A stretch of DNA of 64,000 nt from JAUXJB01 sp965226855 (GTDB lineage Bacteria; Myxococcota_A; UBA9160; SZUA-336), in the NCBI GenBank assembly GCA_965226855.1, contig CBDDEE010000017.1, forward strand, positions 1-64,000. Direction: 5' to 3'. The first letter of the stretch is position 1. Every line of letters begins with the position of its first letter. The notes beneath the pieces are model-generated. The model searched no databases, was not told the DNA's origin, and saw nothing but the letters and a program-made list of their open reading frames with translations. This document shows positions 33,869-42,489 of this stretch, piece after piece. Made by a program: the position numbers and the translations under genes.

Positions 33869-35957
33869 CTAGGTCGACTCGTGCTCCAGCTCGTCTCCGA
33901 GTTGCTGGTGCAGCTGGCGGATGCCGTTGGGCGTGCCGATCACTGTCAGCCAGTCACCCTCGCGCAGGACGGTGCTTCCGCGCGGCACGATGACCTGGTC
34001 GCTGCGTCGGACGATCGCGACCAGACAGCCGTCCGGAAACGAGATTTCGCGGATCGCGCGACCCAGCATCGCTTCTGTCGCTGTTCCCTTGTGCACCCGG
34101 AGTGAGAGGAAGCGCTCGTTGCGGAGCAGGAGGGCGTGCTCGCGTAGACCAGGCGGGCTGGAAGTCGTCCTCATCTACCCGACTCGCGATCTGCGCGAGC
34201 AGCCGCAGGTGACGCGCGGGGTCGTGCTCCGCACTCACGAGGAAGCAGATCGCGTAGACCGGCTCGGATGGGTGCTGCGTGCCGAGCAGGCTCCCACTCA
34301 AGACCTCGATTCCGGTGCGCGAGCGCACGAGGACGAGCTCCGGGGAGTCCACGCCCGCCATTCTCAAGTGAGGGAGCGCGACTCCCCGCTCGACAGGCGT
34401 CGCGCCGATCAGGGTCCCCTGCAGAAAGCCCTCTCGCAGGTTCTCCGCTGAGCATGGCAGGTGCAGCGCGAGCCGGGCCGAGGCCTGCTCGACGACCTCT
34501 TCGAACGATATGCCGTCCTCCGCGTCGATCGTTTCGGCGCGCGCGATGACCTCTTCGAAGGGATCCTCCTCGCGAAGTCCCTTCTCCTTCAGGAGACTGC
34601 GCAGCTCCGGGTCCAATCCCATCGAGCGCCGCTCGCCCAAGCGCTGGAACACGTGAAAAATTGCGCCCGCGCGGTCGCTGCGCGCGCGACCGTAGAACCA
34701 GTAGTAGGCGGAGCTCAGCGCTACGAGTGCTGCACAAAAGAGCGCCGGCCCCGTGCCCATCTCGACGATCAGGAGTCCCGCCGCAGCGATGCCGAAGAGC
34801 TGCATCCACGGGTAGCCGGGCGAGCGGTACCCCGGATCGTACGACTCGATGCGGCTCTCGCGCATGACGATCACGGCCACCGAGGCGAGTCCGAACACCA
34901 TGAGCTGAAAGGTGCTTGCCAGCTTCGCGATGTACGTCGGGTCTAGGAAGACCAGAATCATGATGATGAGCCCGACGGTGAGTACGATCGAGTAGGTCGG
35001 CGTGCCGCGTCTGCCGAGGTGTCGCAGGGCCGGATGTGCGAGATGATCGCGGCTCATCGCGAGTGGCAAACGCGAGGCGCTCAGCAAGCCGGCATTGGCG
35101 ACGGAGGTAAAGGCCAGGATCGCCGCGATGGAGACCAGCACCGTGCCCCACCCGCCGACCAGGACGTCTGCGGCGGTGGCAACGGAAGTGAGGTCTCCGG
35201 CGAGCCGGTCGGGCGGAACCAGGCCCACGATCACTGACGTCCCTAGGCCGTAAACGAGGAGCGCCGTGCCCAGGGCGAGAAACACGCCGAGGGGCAGGTT
35301 GCGTTCGGGGTCCTTCACCTCTTCCGCGAGACTGGCGACGGTCGTGACCCCCACGTAGCTGATGTACACGAACCCGGCAGTGGACAGGATCGAGCCCACT
35401 CCCGGCTCGAGGAACGCTTTGAAATGAGACTTCTGGAGCACCGGCAGCCCGCCACCGATGAAGGCTGCAAGGATGCTGAGCAGGCCTGCGACAAGGAGGA
35501 CCTGGAAGGTTCCGCTCGTCTTCGCGCCGTAGAGACAGAGTGCGCCGATGATCAGCGTGAAGCCGATCGCTATCAGTCCGATCGGGAGCTCCGGGAAGAA
35601 GAGCGTGAGGTACGCGCCCATCCCGACCAACGCAAAGGACGCCTTGAGAGTCACCGCGAGCCAGGTCCCGACACCGCCGATCGTGCCGACGAGCGAACCC
35701 AGGCTCCTGTCGAGGAAGTAGTAGACGCCGCCGGCCCGTGGCATGGCCGTTGCGAGCTCGACAACGCTGAACATCGCCGGGATCAAGGGCAGGGCAGCGA
35801 CCAGGTAGGCCAATACCAACGTGGACCCGATCTGTGCGGCAGCGAGTCCGGGGAGCAGGAAGAACCCCGCACTCAGCGTTGTTCCAGTCGCAATCGCGTA
35901 GACGTTAAGAAGCGTGAGCTCCTTCTTGAGGCGGCGCTTTCGGGCGAGTATCGCCAT
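33869..35957 (-). pseudogene. Amino-acid permease fused to PTS EIIA-like and RCK_C domains, frameshifted
   Basis: From ATG at 35957 an APC-superfamily permease runs about 12 helices (YAIATGTTLSAGFFLLPG at helix 1). It is followed by a type-2 PTS EIIA domain (about 490-610: LIGATPVERGVALPHLR, where the His is the phosphorylation site) up to QIASRVDEDDF. There the frame breaks: within about 34145-34170 the reading must change to LREHALLLRNERFLSLRV and an RCK_C (TrkA-C) domain, MLGRAIREISFPDG and VPRGSTVLREGDWLTVIG, ending HEST. Without the shift, translation continues out of frame to 33954. The TAG stop at 33869-33871 lies in the CTAG target of element B. Such fusions would link amino-acid uptake to nitrogen-PTS and nucleotide signals. 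Confidence 0.75.
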
Positions 35958-36069
35958 GACCGAGAAGGTAAGCTTGAATGGCGGTACGCTGCCAGCACAG
36001 CAGCTCTTGCATAGGCTGGGGCCCAACCCGACGGACCAGTTTGATAGAATCGGGCCCGGTTGTGACTTT

Positions 36070-36399
36070 ATGATCAATCGAACTGCGAAATTTCAGATCG
36101 GACAGGTCGTACGGCACCGCTTCCGGCCATTCCGCGGTGTCATCTTCGACGTGGATCCGACCTTCAGCAATACCGAAGAGTGGTGGTTGTCGATCCCCGA
36201 GAGAATGCGACCAAGCAAGGACCAGCCCTACTACCACCTGTTCGCTGAGAACGCGAGCGTCTCCTACATCGCCTACGTGTCCGAGCAGAATCTCCTGGCG
36301 GACGCGATGGGCGGGCCCGTCAAGCATCCTCAGGTCCATGAGCTCTTCGGTGACCTGAAGGAAGGGCTCTACGAGCCGCGCCGTCGCCGAACGCACTGA
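36070..36399 (+). CDS. hspQ: HspQ heat-shock protein (YccV-like)
   Basis: 109 residues from ATG at 36070, preferred because the HspQ fold begins right there (AKFQIGQVVRHRFRPFRGVI); an upstream in-frame extension is not part of the family. Further conserved parts are DVDPTFSNTEEWW, MRPSKDQPYYHLFAEN and ISYVxEQNL-like IAYVSEQNLLAD, and the C-terminal HPQVHELFG. HspQ, first described as a hemimethylated-DNA-binding protein, is an adaptor and enhancer for the Lon protease during heat stress. Lon is present in this window (51626). The gene is divergent from the permease fusion; a TAGAAT at 36045-36050 is a possible -10. Confidence 0.92.
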   Translation: MINRTAKFQIGQVVRHRFRPFRGVIFDVDPTFSNTEEWWLSIPERMRPSKDQPYYHLFAENASVSYIAYVSEQNLLADAMGGPVKHPQVHELFGDLKEGLYEPRRRRTH

Positions 36400-36454
36400 C
36401 CGCGTGCTGGTAAACCAACGTCGATTTCAAGATCGACGGTGAAGGGAAACGACC

Positions 36455-36526
36455 GTGGATTTCGCCCCGACCGAGAAGGTGAGGATGCTCGAGTATCGCC
36501 TCCTCAAAGCGGACGAGCGGGATTAA
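36455..36526 (+). pseudogene. Possible acyl-CoA dehydrogenase N-terminal remnant (23 codons)
   Basis: A GTG with GAAGGGAAAC upstream starts MDFAPTEKVRMLEYRLLKAD, which resembles the usual acyl-CoA dehydrogenase opening (MDFxPTEKVxxLQxRL). A TAA follows after 23 codons and no continuation is visible in other frames before the next gene. It may be the stump of a deleted gene. An unrelated short ORF is possible. Confidence 0.3.
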
Positions 36527-36539
36527 GCAGCGCGCGTAG

Positions 36540-37790
36540 CTACATGAAGCGCGCGAGAACGGAAGCGAGAGCGTCGAGCCCTCGCTCCACGACTCCCCTG
36601 GCCGCGAGAGTCGACTCGTCGATTGGCCTCGCGAGCCCGCAGTCTCGCTCGAAGTTCCTGCGCAGCTGGCGAGGGACGTCTCCGTTGGCGATTACCAGGT
36701 TGACCTCATAGGAGCGCTCGAAGCTCTGGCGGTCCAGGTTCGAAGTGCCGATCACCGCGACGGAGTCGTCGAATACGGCGGCCTTCGCGTGCATCATGGT
36801 CCGCTCGTACTCGAACACGCGCACCCCCGCGCGAAGCAGGCCAGGGAAGCTTGCGCGGGCCGCGCGGCGGAGTACGGGGTGGTCGCTTGTGCCGGCGAGC
36901 AGCAGGTCCACGCGCACTCCGCGCTGCCCGGCGCTTGCGAGAGCCTCGAGCACCCGCCTGCCGGGTGCGAAGTACGGGCTTGTGAGCCCAGCCGTCGCGG
37001 TTGCATCGCCCAGCGCACTAATCAGCAGCGCCCGGGTCCGGCGGCGCCGGTAGACCGGCCCGTCCGCGAGGACCGCGCAGCGGGTATCGCCGCAGGCAGG
37101 AGGCGCGCGATCGAGGAAATCGTTCCAGACCAGCCCCGGCCCGTCGGCGCGGAACCAGCTCTCGAGGAAGACGGCCTCCAGGTCACGAACTGCCGGACCC
37201 TCGACGCGCACGTGGGCGTCGCGCCAGCCCAGCCTCGCGTCCCCCAGCCCGCCGTAGTACTCGTTGCCGATGTTGAGTCCACCGGTAAATGCAACCCGCC
37301 CATCGACGACCAGGATCTTGCGGTGATCTCGCCTCCTCGGCGCGAACTTCGTATAGAGGCGACCGAGCCGGTTGAACGCGATCACGTCCGCGCCGACGCC
37401 GCGCAGCTCTTCGAGCGAGGAGTCGTGGAGGCCGCGTGAGCCCACGGCGTCGTAGAGAAGGCGCACGGCGACACCCTGCCGAGCCCGTCCCGTCAGGGCT
37501 TCGAGAAAACGCTGCCCCGTCTCGTCAGCCCGCAGGATGTACGTCTCGAGGTGAACTCGCTCACTCGCGGTATCGATCGTGTCCAGCATGGCCCCAAGCC
37601 CGGCACGACCCGTATCAAAGAGCGCGATCCGATTTCCGTCTGTGAAGCGAAGATCGTGAGCCCGAGTCAGGCGCATGAGAGCGGTCGGTTGCCGGGCGAG
37701 ACCGTGCCGGCGCAGCCCTGCCCGCAGGCGTCTGGGACGCTCGTCCTGGCGCCGACCAGATTCGGCTCTCGGCGAATCGTCCCCGCTCAT
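36540..37790 (-). CDS. Phospholipase D-family protein, cardiolipin synthase-like
   Basis: 416 residues without membrane helices, so closer to ClsB/ClsC than to ClsA. Two HKD motifs are present: HRKILVVDGRVAFTGGLNIG (about 164-183) and HAKAAVFDDSVAVIGTSNLD (about 335-354), the paired active site of phospholipase D enzymes. The N-terminal 40 residues are very basic and may contact the membrane. Expected reaction: transfer of a phosphatidyl group to phosphatidylglycerol or a related acceptor to give cardiolipin. A nuclease activity is less likely given the ASERVHLETYILRADETGQ context typical of Cls. Confidence 0.87.
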   Translation of the reverse strand: MSGDDSPRAESGRRQDERPRRLRAGLRRHGLARQPTALMRLTRAHDLRFTDGNRIALFDTGRAGLGAMLDTIDTASERVHLETYILRADETGQRFLEALTGRARQGVAVRLLYDAVGSRGLHDSSLEELRGVGADVIAFNRLGRLYTKFAPRRRDHRKILVVDGRVAFTGGLNIGNEYYGGLGDARLGWRDAHVRVEGPAVRDLEAVFLESWFRADGPGLVWNDFLDRAPPACGDTRCAVLADGPVYRRRRTRALLISALGDATATAGLTSPYFAPGRRVLEALASAGQRGVRVDLLLAGTSDHPVLRRAARASFPGLLRAGVRVFEYERTMMHAKAAVFDDSVAVIGTSNLDRQSFERSYEVNLVIANGDVPRQLRRNFERDCGLARPIDESTLAARGVVERGLDALASVLARFM

Positions 37791-37931
37791 GCTCGACCTC
37801 TGCTGGGGGAGACGACCATCGACCTTCCGGAGTTCGGAGACTAACTGCCTGCCGGTGTCTTAACCAGCGGACGCCCGCTCACCAGCTCCGCCCTATTGGG
37901 GCGAGCGCATAGATAATGAGACACTACGCTC

Positions 37932-38219
37932 GTGGCCCAGACGGAGAGTGAACGGCTGCGAGAGGTTCTCCAGGAGCTTCACGAGACGCTCGAGTCCTCC
38001 GAGTCGATCGACGCCGCTCTGCACGCTCCCTTACGGGGCGCGATGGAGGAGATCGGCCGGAGCCTCGATTTGGCAGGCGACGAGGGCGCAGCGGCGCGCC
38101 AGCAGCACCCGCTTTCCACCCGTATCTCGGAGCTGGCCTTGGAGTTCGAGGCGGATCACCCGACGATCGCAGGGACCCTGAACCGCCTCACCCACATGCT
38201 GAGCAACATGGGGATCTAG
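37932..38219 (+). CDS. DUF4404 protein
   Basis: 95 residues from a GTG at 37932 (a TATAATGAG-like ATAATG lies 18 bases upstream and could be a -10 with leader of short length). Helical protein with RLREVLQELHETLESSESID and the C-terminal EADHPTIAGTLNRLTHMLSN, the conserved end of DUF4404, whose members occur in many proteobacteria and have no known function. It converges with the sigma factor gene, the two stop codons being 3 bp apart. Confidence 0.85.
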   Translation: MAQTESERLREVLQELHETLESSESIDAALHAPLRGAMEEIGRSLDLAGDEGAAARQQHPLSTRISELALEFEADHPTIAGTLNRLTHMLSNMGI

Positions 38220-38222
38220 CCC

Positions 38223-39752
38223 TCAGAGGCTCTCGTGGTCCGCGACGAAGGGCTCGAGGCGCGAGTGCGTCTCGCCGCTGCGCAGCTGCTCCAGCGCGCG
38301 AGCCTCCAGCTGGCGCACGCGCTCTCTGGACAACCCTAGCTTCTGACCGATCTCCTCGAGGGTATGCTCGCGCCCCCCGTCCAGACCGAAGCGCCAGCGC
38401 AGGATGTCTCGCTCACGCTCGCACAGCGTCTGGATGGACTCCTGCATGGCGTGCTCGAGGCGAGAGTGATCCATCCCCTTCACGGGAGAGACGGGATCCG
38501 GATCTCGCACAGTGTCCTGCAGCTTCTTCGAGTCGGTGCCTGGGACAGCCTTCTCCAGGCTCACCGGCTCGCGCACAATTCCCTCGAGCTGCTCGACCCG
38601 TTCCTTGTCCAGCTCCATGAAGCGGGCCAGCTCGACGGCGCTCGGCTCCCGGCCGAGCTCCCGCTCGAGATCGTTTCGGGCTCGGTGGTACTTGCGGAGA
38701 GTGTCGTGGAGGTGGCTCGGGATGCGGATGGTGCGCGAGTGGTTCTGGATGGTCCGCACGAGCGCCTGCCGAATCCACCAGACGGCGTACGTGGAGAACT
38801 TGAACCCGCGCCGGTGATCGAACTTCTCCACGGCGCGCATGAGCCCGATGTTTCCTTCCTGGATCAGATCCTGGAAGGGGATCCCCATGTTCCGGAAGTC
38901 CTTTGCCAGCGTGATGACGAGCTTCAGGTTGTGCTGGACGAAGCGATTTTTGAACTCGGTCAGGCGGTCCCAGGCGGCCTCCATCGCCTGAATGCGCTCC
39001 AGGTACGCCGTTGCGGGTGCCCCAACCTCCGCCTCGAGGGCGGCCACTCGCTTGGCGAGCTCGCTCAGCTCGGCGCGGCGCCGAGTTCGACCCCGCTCGC
39101 TGCGGGGGGCGCGGCGCTTCGCGCTGAGGGACTCACGCTGCGCCAGGGCACCCGAGAGGCTGTTCCGGCGCTCGAGCAGAGCGAGGCGAATGCGCTCGAG
39201 GAGCCTCAGAGAGAGGTCGATGTCTCCGAGGAGCCGCGCCATGCGCTCACCGAGCCGCGCTAGCTTCGCAGCGTCCGGGTCGGGCTCGCCCACCAGCTTG
39301 GCCCGCCTCGCGAGCAGTCGCTCGACCTTGGCCAGGCTCGTGTCCACGCGCTCGCCTAGATCTTCAGCAGCGGGAGCGCTGCTGTTGAAGGACTCGGAGA
39401 TCTTGCCCGTGACCCGATTCTGCCCCAGCAGACTCCGCCAGGTCCGCACCGTTTCTTCAGCCGTCCACGGGATCGACAGGATCGCGGAGCGGAAGTCGTG
39501 CGTGGCGGACTCGATCTCCTTGGCCAGGATGATCTCGTGCTCCCTCTGCAGGGTCGGAATCCCCCCGATGTCACCGAAGTACGAGACAAGTGGGTCACGA
39601 TCGTGGAGCTCGTTAGCTGGCTTGGTGCGCGGCTGCGCCTCCGGCAGCTTGATTCCGAGGGGCAGACGCACGGCCTCAGAGTCTGTGTCCGATCCCAGAT
39701 CGGGCTGTCGTTTCCAGTTCTCGAGCTTGCTCGAGGATGTGTTCAGGGTCAT
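38223..39752 (-). CDS. rpoD: RpoD-like sigma-70 factor
   Basis: 509 residues; ATG at 39752 with GGAGGGG upstream. Region 1.2 is about 51-85 (DPLVSYFGDIGGIPTLQREH). A long charged non-conserved region (about 100-260) follows. Region 2 is about 265-345, with FVQHNLKLVITLAKDFRNMG, LIQEGNIGLMRAVEKFDHRR and YAVWWIRQALVRTI; region 3 about 346-425; region 4 about 430-500 with LEEIGQKLGLSRERVRQLEA. Region 1.1 is missing, and the sequence KFDHRRGFKFSTYAVWWIRQ is typical of primary or group 2 factors, so it may be the housekeeping RpoD or an RpoS/RpoD-like paralogue. The gene is preceded by a leader with four strong hairpins. Confidence 0.88.
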   Translation of the reverse strand: MTLNTSSSKLENWKRQPDLGSDTDSEAVRLPLGIKLPEAQPRTKPANELHDRDPLVSYFGDIGGIPTLQREHEIILAKEIESATHDFRSAILSIPWTAEETVRTWRSLLGQNRVTGKISESFNSSAPAAEDLGERVDTSLAKVERLLARRAKLVGEPDPDAAKLARLGERMARLLGDIDLSLRLLERIRLALLERRNSLSGALAQRESLSAKRRAPRSERGRTRRRAELSELAKRVAALEAEVGAPATAYLERIQAMEAAWDRLTEFKNRFVQHNLKLVITLAKDFRNMGIPFQDLIQEGNIGLMRAVEKFDHRRGFKFSTYAVWWIRQALVRTIQNHSRTIRIPSHLHDTLRKYHRARNDLERELGREPSAVELARFMELDKERVEQLEGIVREPVSLEKAVPGTDSKKLQDTVRDPDPVSPVKGMDHSRLEHAMQESIQTLCERERDILRWRFGLDGGREHTLEEIGQKLGLSRERVRQLEARALEQLRSGETHSRLEPFVADHESL

Positions 39753-40217
39753 CCCCTCCAGTCCTCCTGGGCCTCGTCTCGAGGCCCGACTTGTTCGCCG
39801 GGAACGCCCGGTTCGCTTCCGCGCGCGAGAGGTACGCGCGCGCCTTGTCTTCTCGCTGCTCGGTGTGGGTTACGGCCCGGGAGTGAGAGCCGCGACGGGC
39901 TGTTCCCGCGCTCAGCGCGGGATGAATGTCGTTCGGCCGACCCGCTAACGAGCGCGAGCCGACCCCCCGGGGGAGCGGCTCAACGGTCAGACGCCCCGTC
40001 CGAAGAATTATTCACCCGTCTTGTGGAAGTCAAACTCCTTCTCTACGGAGTGGAACGCCTCTCTCGCAGCCACCCAGCTAGATGCCCGATTCTGTTGCAC
40101 GAGGCGTGCCGGGCTACGCCCCAGGACGTGGGGCGGCTCGGGGGGTCTAGAGGGCGCAGCCGAGTCGGGCCACAATGCTAGCTATCCTACTTGAGGCAGT
40201 ATGTCCACTGCTGCGGC
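39753..40217. promoter_or_regulatory. 465-bp non-coding region with four GC-rich hairpins (sigma-factor leader side)
   Basis: Four perfect inverted repeats lie within 153 bp: GGGCCTCG/CGAGGCCC at 39769-39787, CCGGG/CCCGG at 39798-39811, GCGCGCG/CGCGCGC at 39821-39841 and CCCGCGC/GCGCGGG at 39905-39921. The first ends 17 bases from the sigma-factor ATG on the transcribed strand. They could shape a structured 5' leader or mark an unannotated small RNA. No T-run follows any stem on either strand. Beyond 39930 I see no gene until the small frame at 40218. Confidence 0.45.
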
Positions 40218-40370
40218 ATGAAAAGGGAGAATTTCTTGTTTCCCGACGTGGGAGTGCTCGTGGCGGCCGTCTCGGCCGGGAGACTGGGTGGTGAGCTCGT
40301 GTACGACCACGGTGCCGCCAGCGCTTACCTGGAGTCTCCCCGCTCTCTCGGGATCTTGCCGGCCGAATGA
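40218..40370 (+). pseudogene. Possible remnant of a DUF2231-type membrane protein C-terminus
   Basis: A 50-codon frame with ATG at 40218. VGVLVAAVSAGRLGGELVYDHGAA recalls (quoted in part: SAGRLGGELVYDHGAA) the last helix and tail of DUF2231 membrane proteins, which end in a GGxLVYxHG segment. The three upstream helices of that family are absent. It reads best as a truncated relic; a tiny single-helix protein is an alternative. Confidence 0.35.
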
Positions 40371-40495
40371 CTACGGGACGACGAAGACTGACGTTCTCGC
40401 CAGCGCATACAGTCCGAGTTGTCGAGCGCCGATGAGCAATGATCCAAGCGCAGACCCATGGTCCAAGCTCGGAGGGGATTCGAGAGGAAGGCGAC

Positions 40496-40912
40496 ATGAG
40501 ACGACTGCTGTTGGCGATGACGATCGTGGGCCTGACGTGGACTGTGCCGCTCGACGCGCAGGCTGGTCCTGGATCCTATTTGAAGCGAGTGACCGTCAAG
40601 ATCATCTACGCCGTCGGAGACGTCCTCTACTCGCCCCTAGAGCTGATCGTGACTCCTGTGACGCACGGAATCGACTTTCATCGGCATGACGTCCCTGCGT
40701 CGCTCGGCGCGGCCCTCGGGCTTCCGGTCGGCTTCGTCAAGGGCCAGATCCGCTTCTACAGGGGAATTGGCGATCTGATCACCGCTCCACTGGTGTCAGA
40801 GCGCCCAAGACGCTGGGAGTGGACCGTCGGGGGTCATCAGCTCCCGCTGACGGCGACCCTCTACGACGACGACCCAGGCTACGTCGGCGAGGACGCGCTT
40901 CCCAACCGTTAG
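40496..40912 (+). CDS. Small exported protein, TIGR04073-like
   Basis: 138 residues from ATG at 40496 with GAGAGGAAGG upstream; an earlier in-frame start has no signal peptide and is rejected. Signal peptide about 1-22 (ending AQA). The mature protein has KRVTVKIIYAVGDVLYSPLE, VTHGIDFHRHDVPASLGAAL and a glycine-containing hydrophobic stretch GLPVGFVKGQIRFYRGIGDL. The pattern resembles small exported proteins (TIGR04073 and relatives) whose role is unknown. C-terminus polar. Confidence 0.6.
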   Translation: MRRLLLAMTIVGLTWTVPLDAQAGPGSYLKRVTVKIIYAVGDVLYSPLELIVTPVTHGIDFHRHDVPASLGAALGLPVGFVKGQIRFYRGIGDLITAPLVSERPRRWEWTVGGHQLPLTATLYDDDPGYVGEDALPNR

Positions 40913-40937
40913 CACGGCCCGCCTCCCGAACGAGACT

Positions 40938-41126
40938 CTAGATCGGGAGCTCGTCGACCAGGTCGGCCGCCTCGTCTATCGCGTCGTGGGCCGTGTTGCC
41001 CGCGACCGGTATCACGGAGATCACTGCACCCGTCAGCCGCATGGGAACGGATACGAGCTTGGTCACGAAGCAGCCTGTCGCCCCCGTGGCCAGGAGCAGA
41101 AGCAGTAGCAGTCGCGTCCTCAGCAT
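40938..41126 (-). CDS. Tiny lipoprotein (DUF6726-like)
   Basis: 62 residues. Signal peptide with a run of leucines and lipobox ATGC (Cys19), followed by FVTKLVSVPMRLTGAVISVI and a helix PVAGNTAHDAIDEAADLVDE. Very short lipoproteins with this FVTKxxSVPxRxxGAVxSxxP pattern are widespread and of unknown function. Convergent with 40496-40912. Confidence 0.75.
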   Translation of the reverse strand: MLRTRLLLLLLLATGATGCFVTKLVSVPMRLTGAVISVIPVAGNTAHDAIDEAADLVDELPI

Positions 41127-41181
41127 CGCTCTCCCCCCCCTAACCCGACTCTATCGAAGCTCGTCTCTGGTCGCTACGCGC

Positions 41182-41784
41182 TCAGGCGCGCCCGCGCGAC
41201 TCTCCGCGAGCAATGGCGGCCGCAATCAGGTGCGCGAGGCGCAGCGGTTCTGGCAGCTTCGATTTGCGCTGGGTCGCACGTACGAGCCGCTCTGCAGTAT
41301 CGCGCTGGCCGCCCGCGTGGGAGACGAAAAGACCCGGCTCCGCCTCGAAGGCCGGGGGCGTTCGGTCCACCAGCGCGATCCGATCGGCCAGCCGGGCGGC
41401 AGTGAGGGCCTCTCCCAGCCGATGCTTCTCGGTCGAGCGGCGCGTCACCGCCAGCACAGGCACCCCCAGGGCAGACGCGAGCGAGCTCAAGTCCACGACT
41501 CCGAGCCCTGCGATCGTGATGCCACCCAGCACGACTCCCTGGAGGCTCGGGCGCAGACGAAGACCGGCGATCCAGTCGCTCAGAAAGGCGGTTGCGTGCG
41601 CGCCGTCCACGGGAAACTCTGTGATCGCGACGGCCTCGACCTGAGTCGCGCCCTCCGTCATCACAGCTACGATCGGCACGGGCTTGCGCTGGCCCTTCAG
41701 GAACGGCCCGTCGTCGACCCCCAGAACGTGCGGGGAAAGCGAGGGGGGCATCGGCGCAGCGTCGTTAGGTCCGCTGGGTCTCAT
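41182..41784 (-). CDS. DUF99 protein (UPF0215)
   Basis: 200 residues. The DUF99 opening VLGVDDGPF (about 20-28) and FPVDGAHATAFLSDWI, then GVVLGGITIAGLGVVDLSSL and LGVPVLAVTRR identify the family. DUF99 proteins share an RNase H-like/endonuclease V-related fold and occur in archaea and some bacteria; the conserved Asp pair (DD in VDDG) would be metal ligands. Function not established. The first ATG overlaps the PDZ gene by 20 bp; the ATG at about 41751 fits the family N-terminus better. Confidence 0.8.
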   Translation of the reverse strand: MRPSGPNDAAPMPPSLSPHVLGVDDGPFLKGQRKPVPIVAVMTEGATQVEAVAITEFPVDGAHATAFLSDWIAGLRLRPSLQGVVLGGITIAGLGVVDLSSLASALGVPVLAVTRRSTEKHRLGEALTAARLADRIALVDRTPPAFEAEPGLFVSHAGGQRDTAERLVRATQRKSKLPEPLRLAHLIAAAIARGESRGRA

Positions 41785-42340
41785 CGGAGAGCCCTGCGGC
41801 TTCCAGCTGCTCTTCCAGCGCGCGCAGTCGCTCCCCGAGCTCGCGGATCTGTTCCCGGAGCTCGCGAAGCGGGCTGACCATGGCTCGCCCGAGGATCTGC
41901 GCCCCCTCCCGCGCAGTCATGAAGGACCGCCCGCCGGGGGTGACCTCGAGCTCCTCGAGCTCGCCCGCTCTCGACAGCGCGAGGCTCAGCGTCTCCCCCT
42001 CGTGTACACGGCCCACGACTCGCGCGAGCTCGCCCGGAGTTCGAATTGCCTCGCCATCGGCGGCCACGATGACGTCTCCGACTTTGATGCCGACCTCGGC
42101 GGCGGGACTGTCGGCCCGGACCTTGGACACCATCACGCCTGCAGCCGGATCGAGCCCGAAGTGGGCACGCAGCTCGGAGGTCAGGGGAAGAACCTCGACG
42201 CCCAGGCGACCTCGCGGGAAGACCCAGGAGAGGAAGCGCTCGGCGGTCTCGGGCAGTGGTGGGTCGTGGGCGAGGGCAAGTCCGGGCAAGGTGAGAAGGG
42301 CCACGGCGATCACCTGAAGCGCTCGACTGGCAGAGAGCAT
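41765..42340 (-). CDS. Exported PDZ-domain protein with C-terminal coiled coil
   Basis: 191 residues. Signal peptide about 1-24 (ending ALA). A PDZ domain at about 43-130 begins RLGVEVLPLTSELRAHFGLD and has VMVSKVRADSPAAEVGIKVG DVI, the canonical peptide-binding half of DegP/HtrA PDZ domains. There is no protease domain. Residues about 150-185 are a heptad-rich helix (SPLRELREQIRELGERLRAL). It may be a periplasmic scaffold. The downstream DUF99 gene overlaps it. Confidence 0.82.
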   Translation of the reverse strand: MLSASRALQVIAVALLTLPGLALAHDPPLPETAERFLSWVFPRGRLGVEVLPLTSELRAHFGLDPAAGVMVSKVRADSPAAEVGIKVGDVIVAADGEAIRTPGELARVVGRVHEGETLSLALSRAGELEELEVTPGGRSFMTAREGAQILGRAMVSPLRELREQIRELGERLRALEEQLEAAGLSDETQRT

Positions 42341-42489
42341 GAACGTCCTCCTACGTCAGTCCGACTTTGGACGACGAGCGGCGGCACGACATTCACGAGG
42401 TTGTTGCTCCGTGACCTCGCGTCCGAGTCCTCACCAGTTCGTGTAAGAGGCGAGCCTGTGGAAGTGCGTACCTCCCATGACAGGCACTC

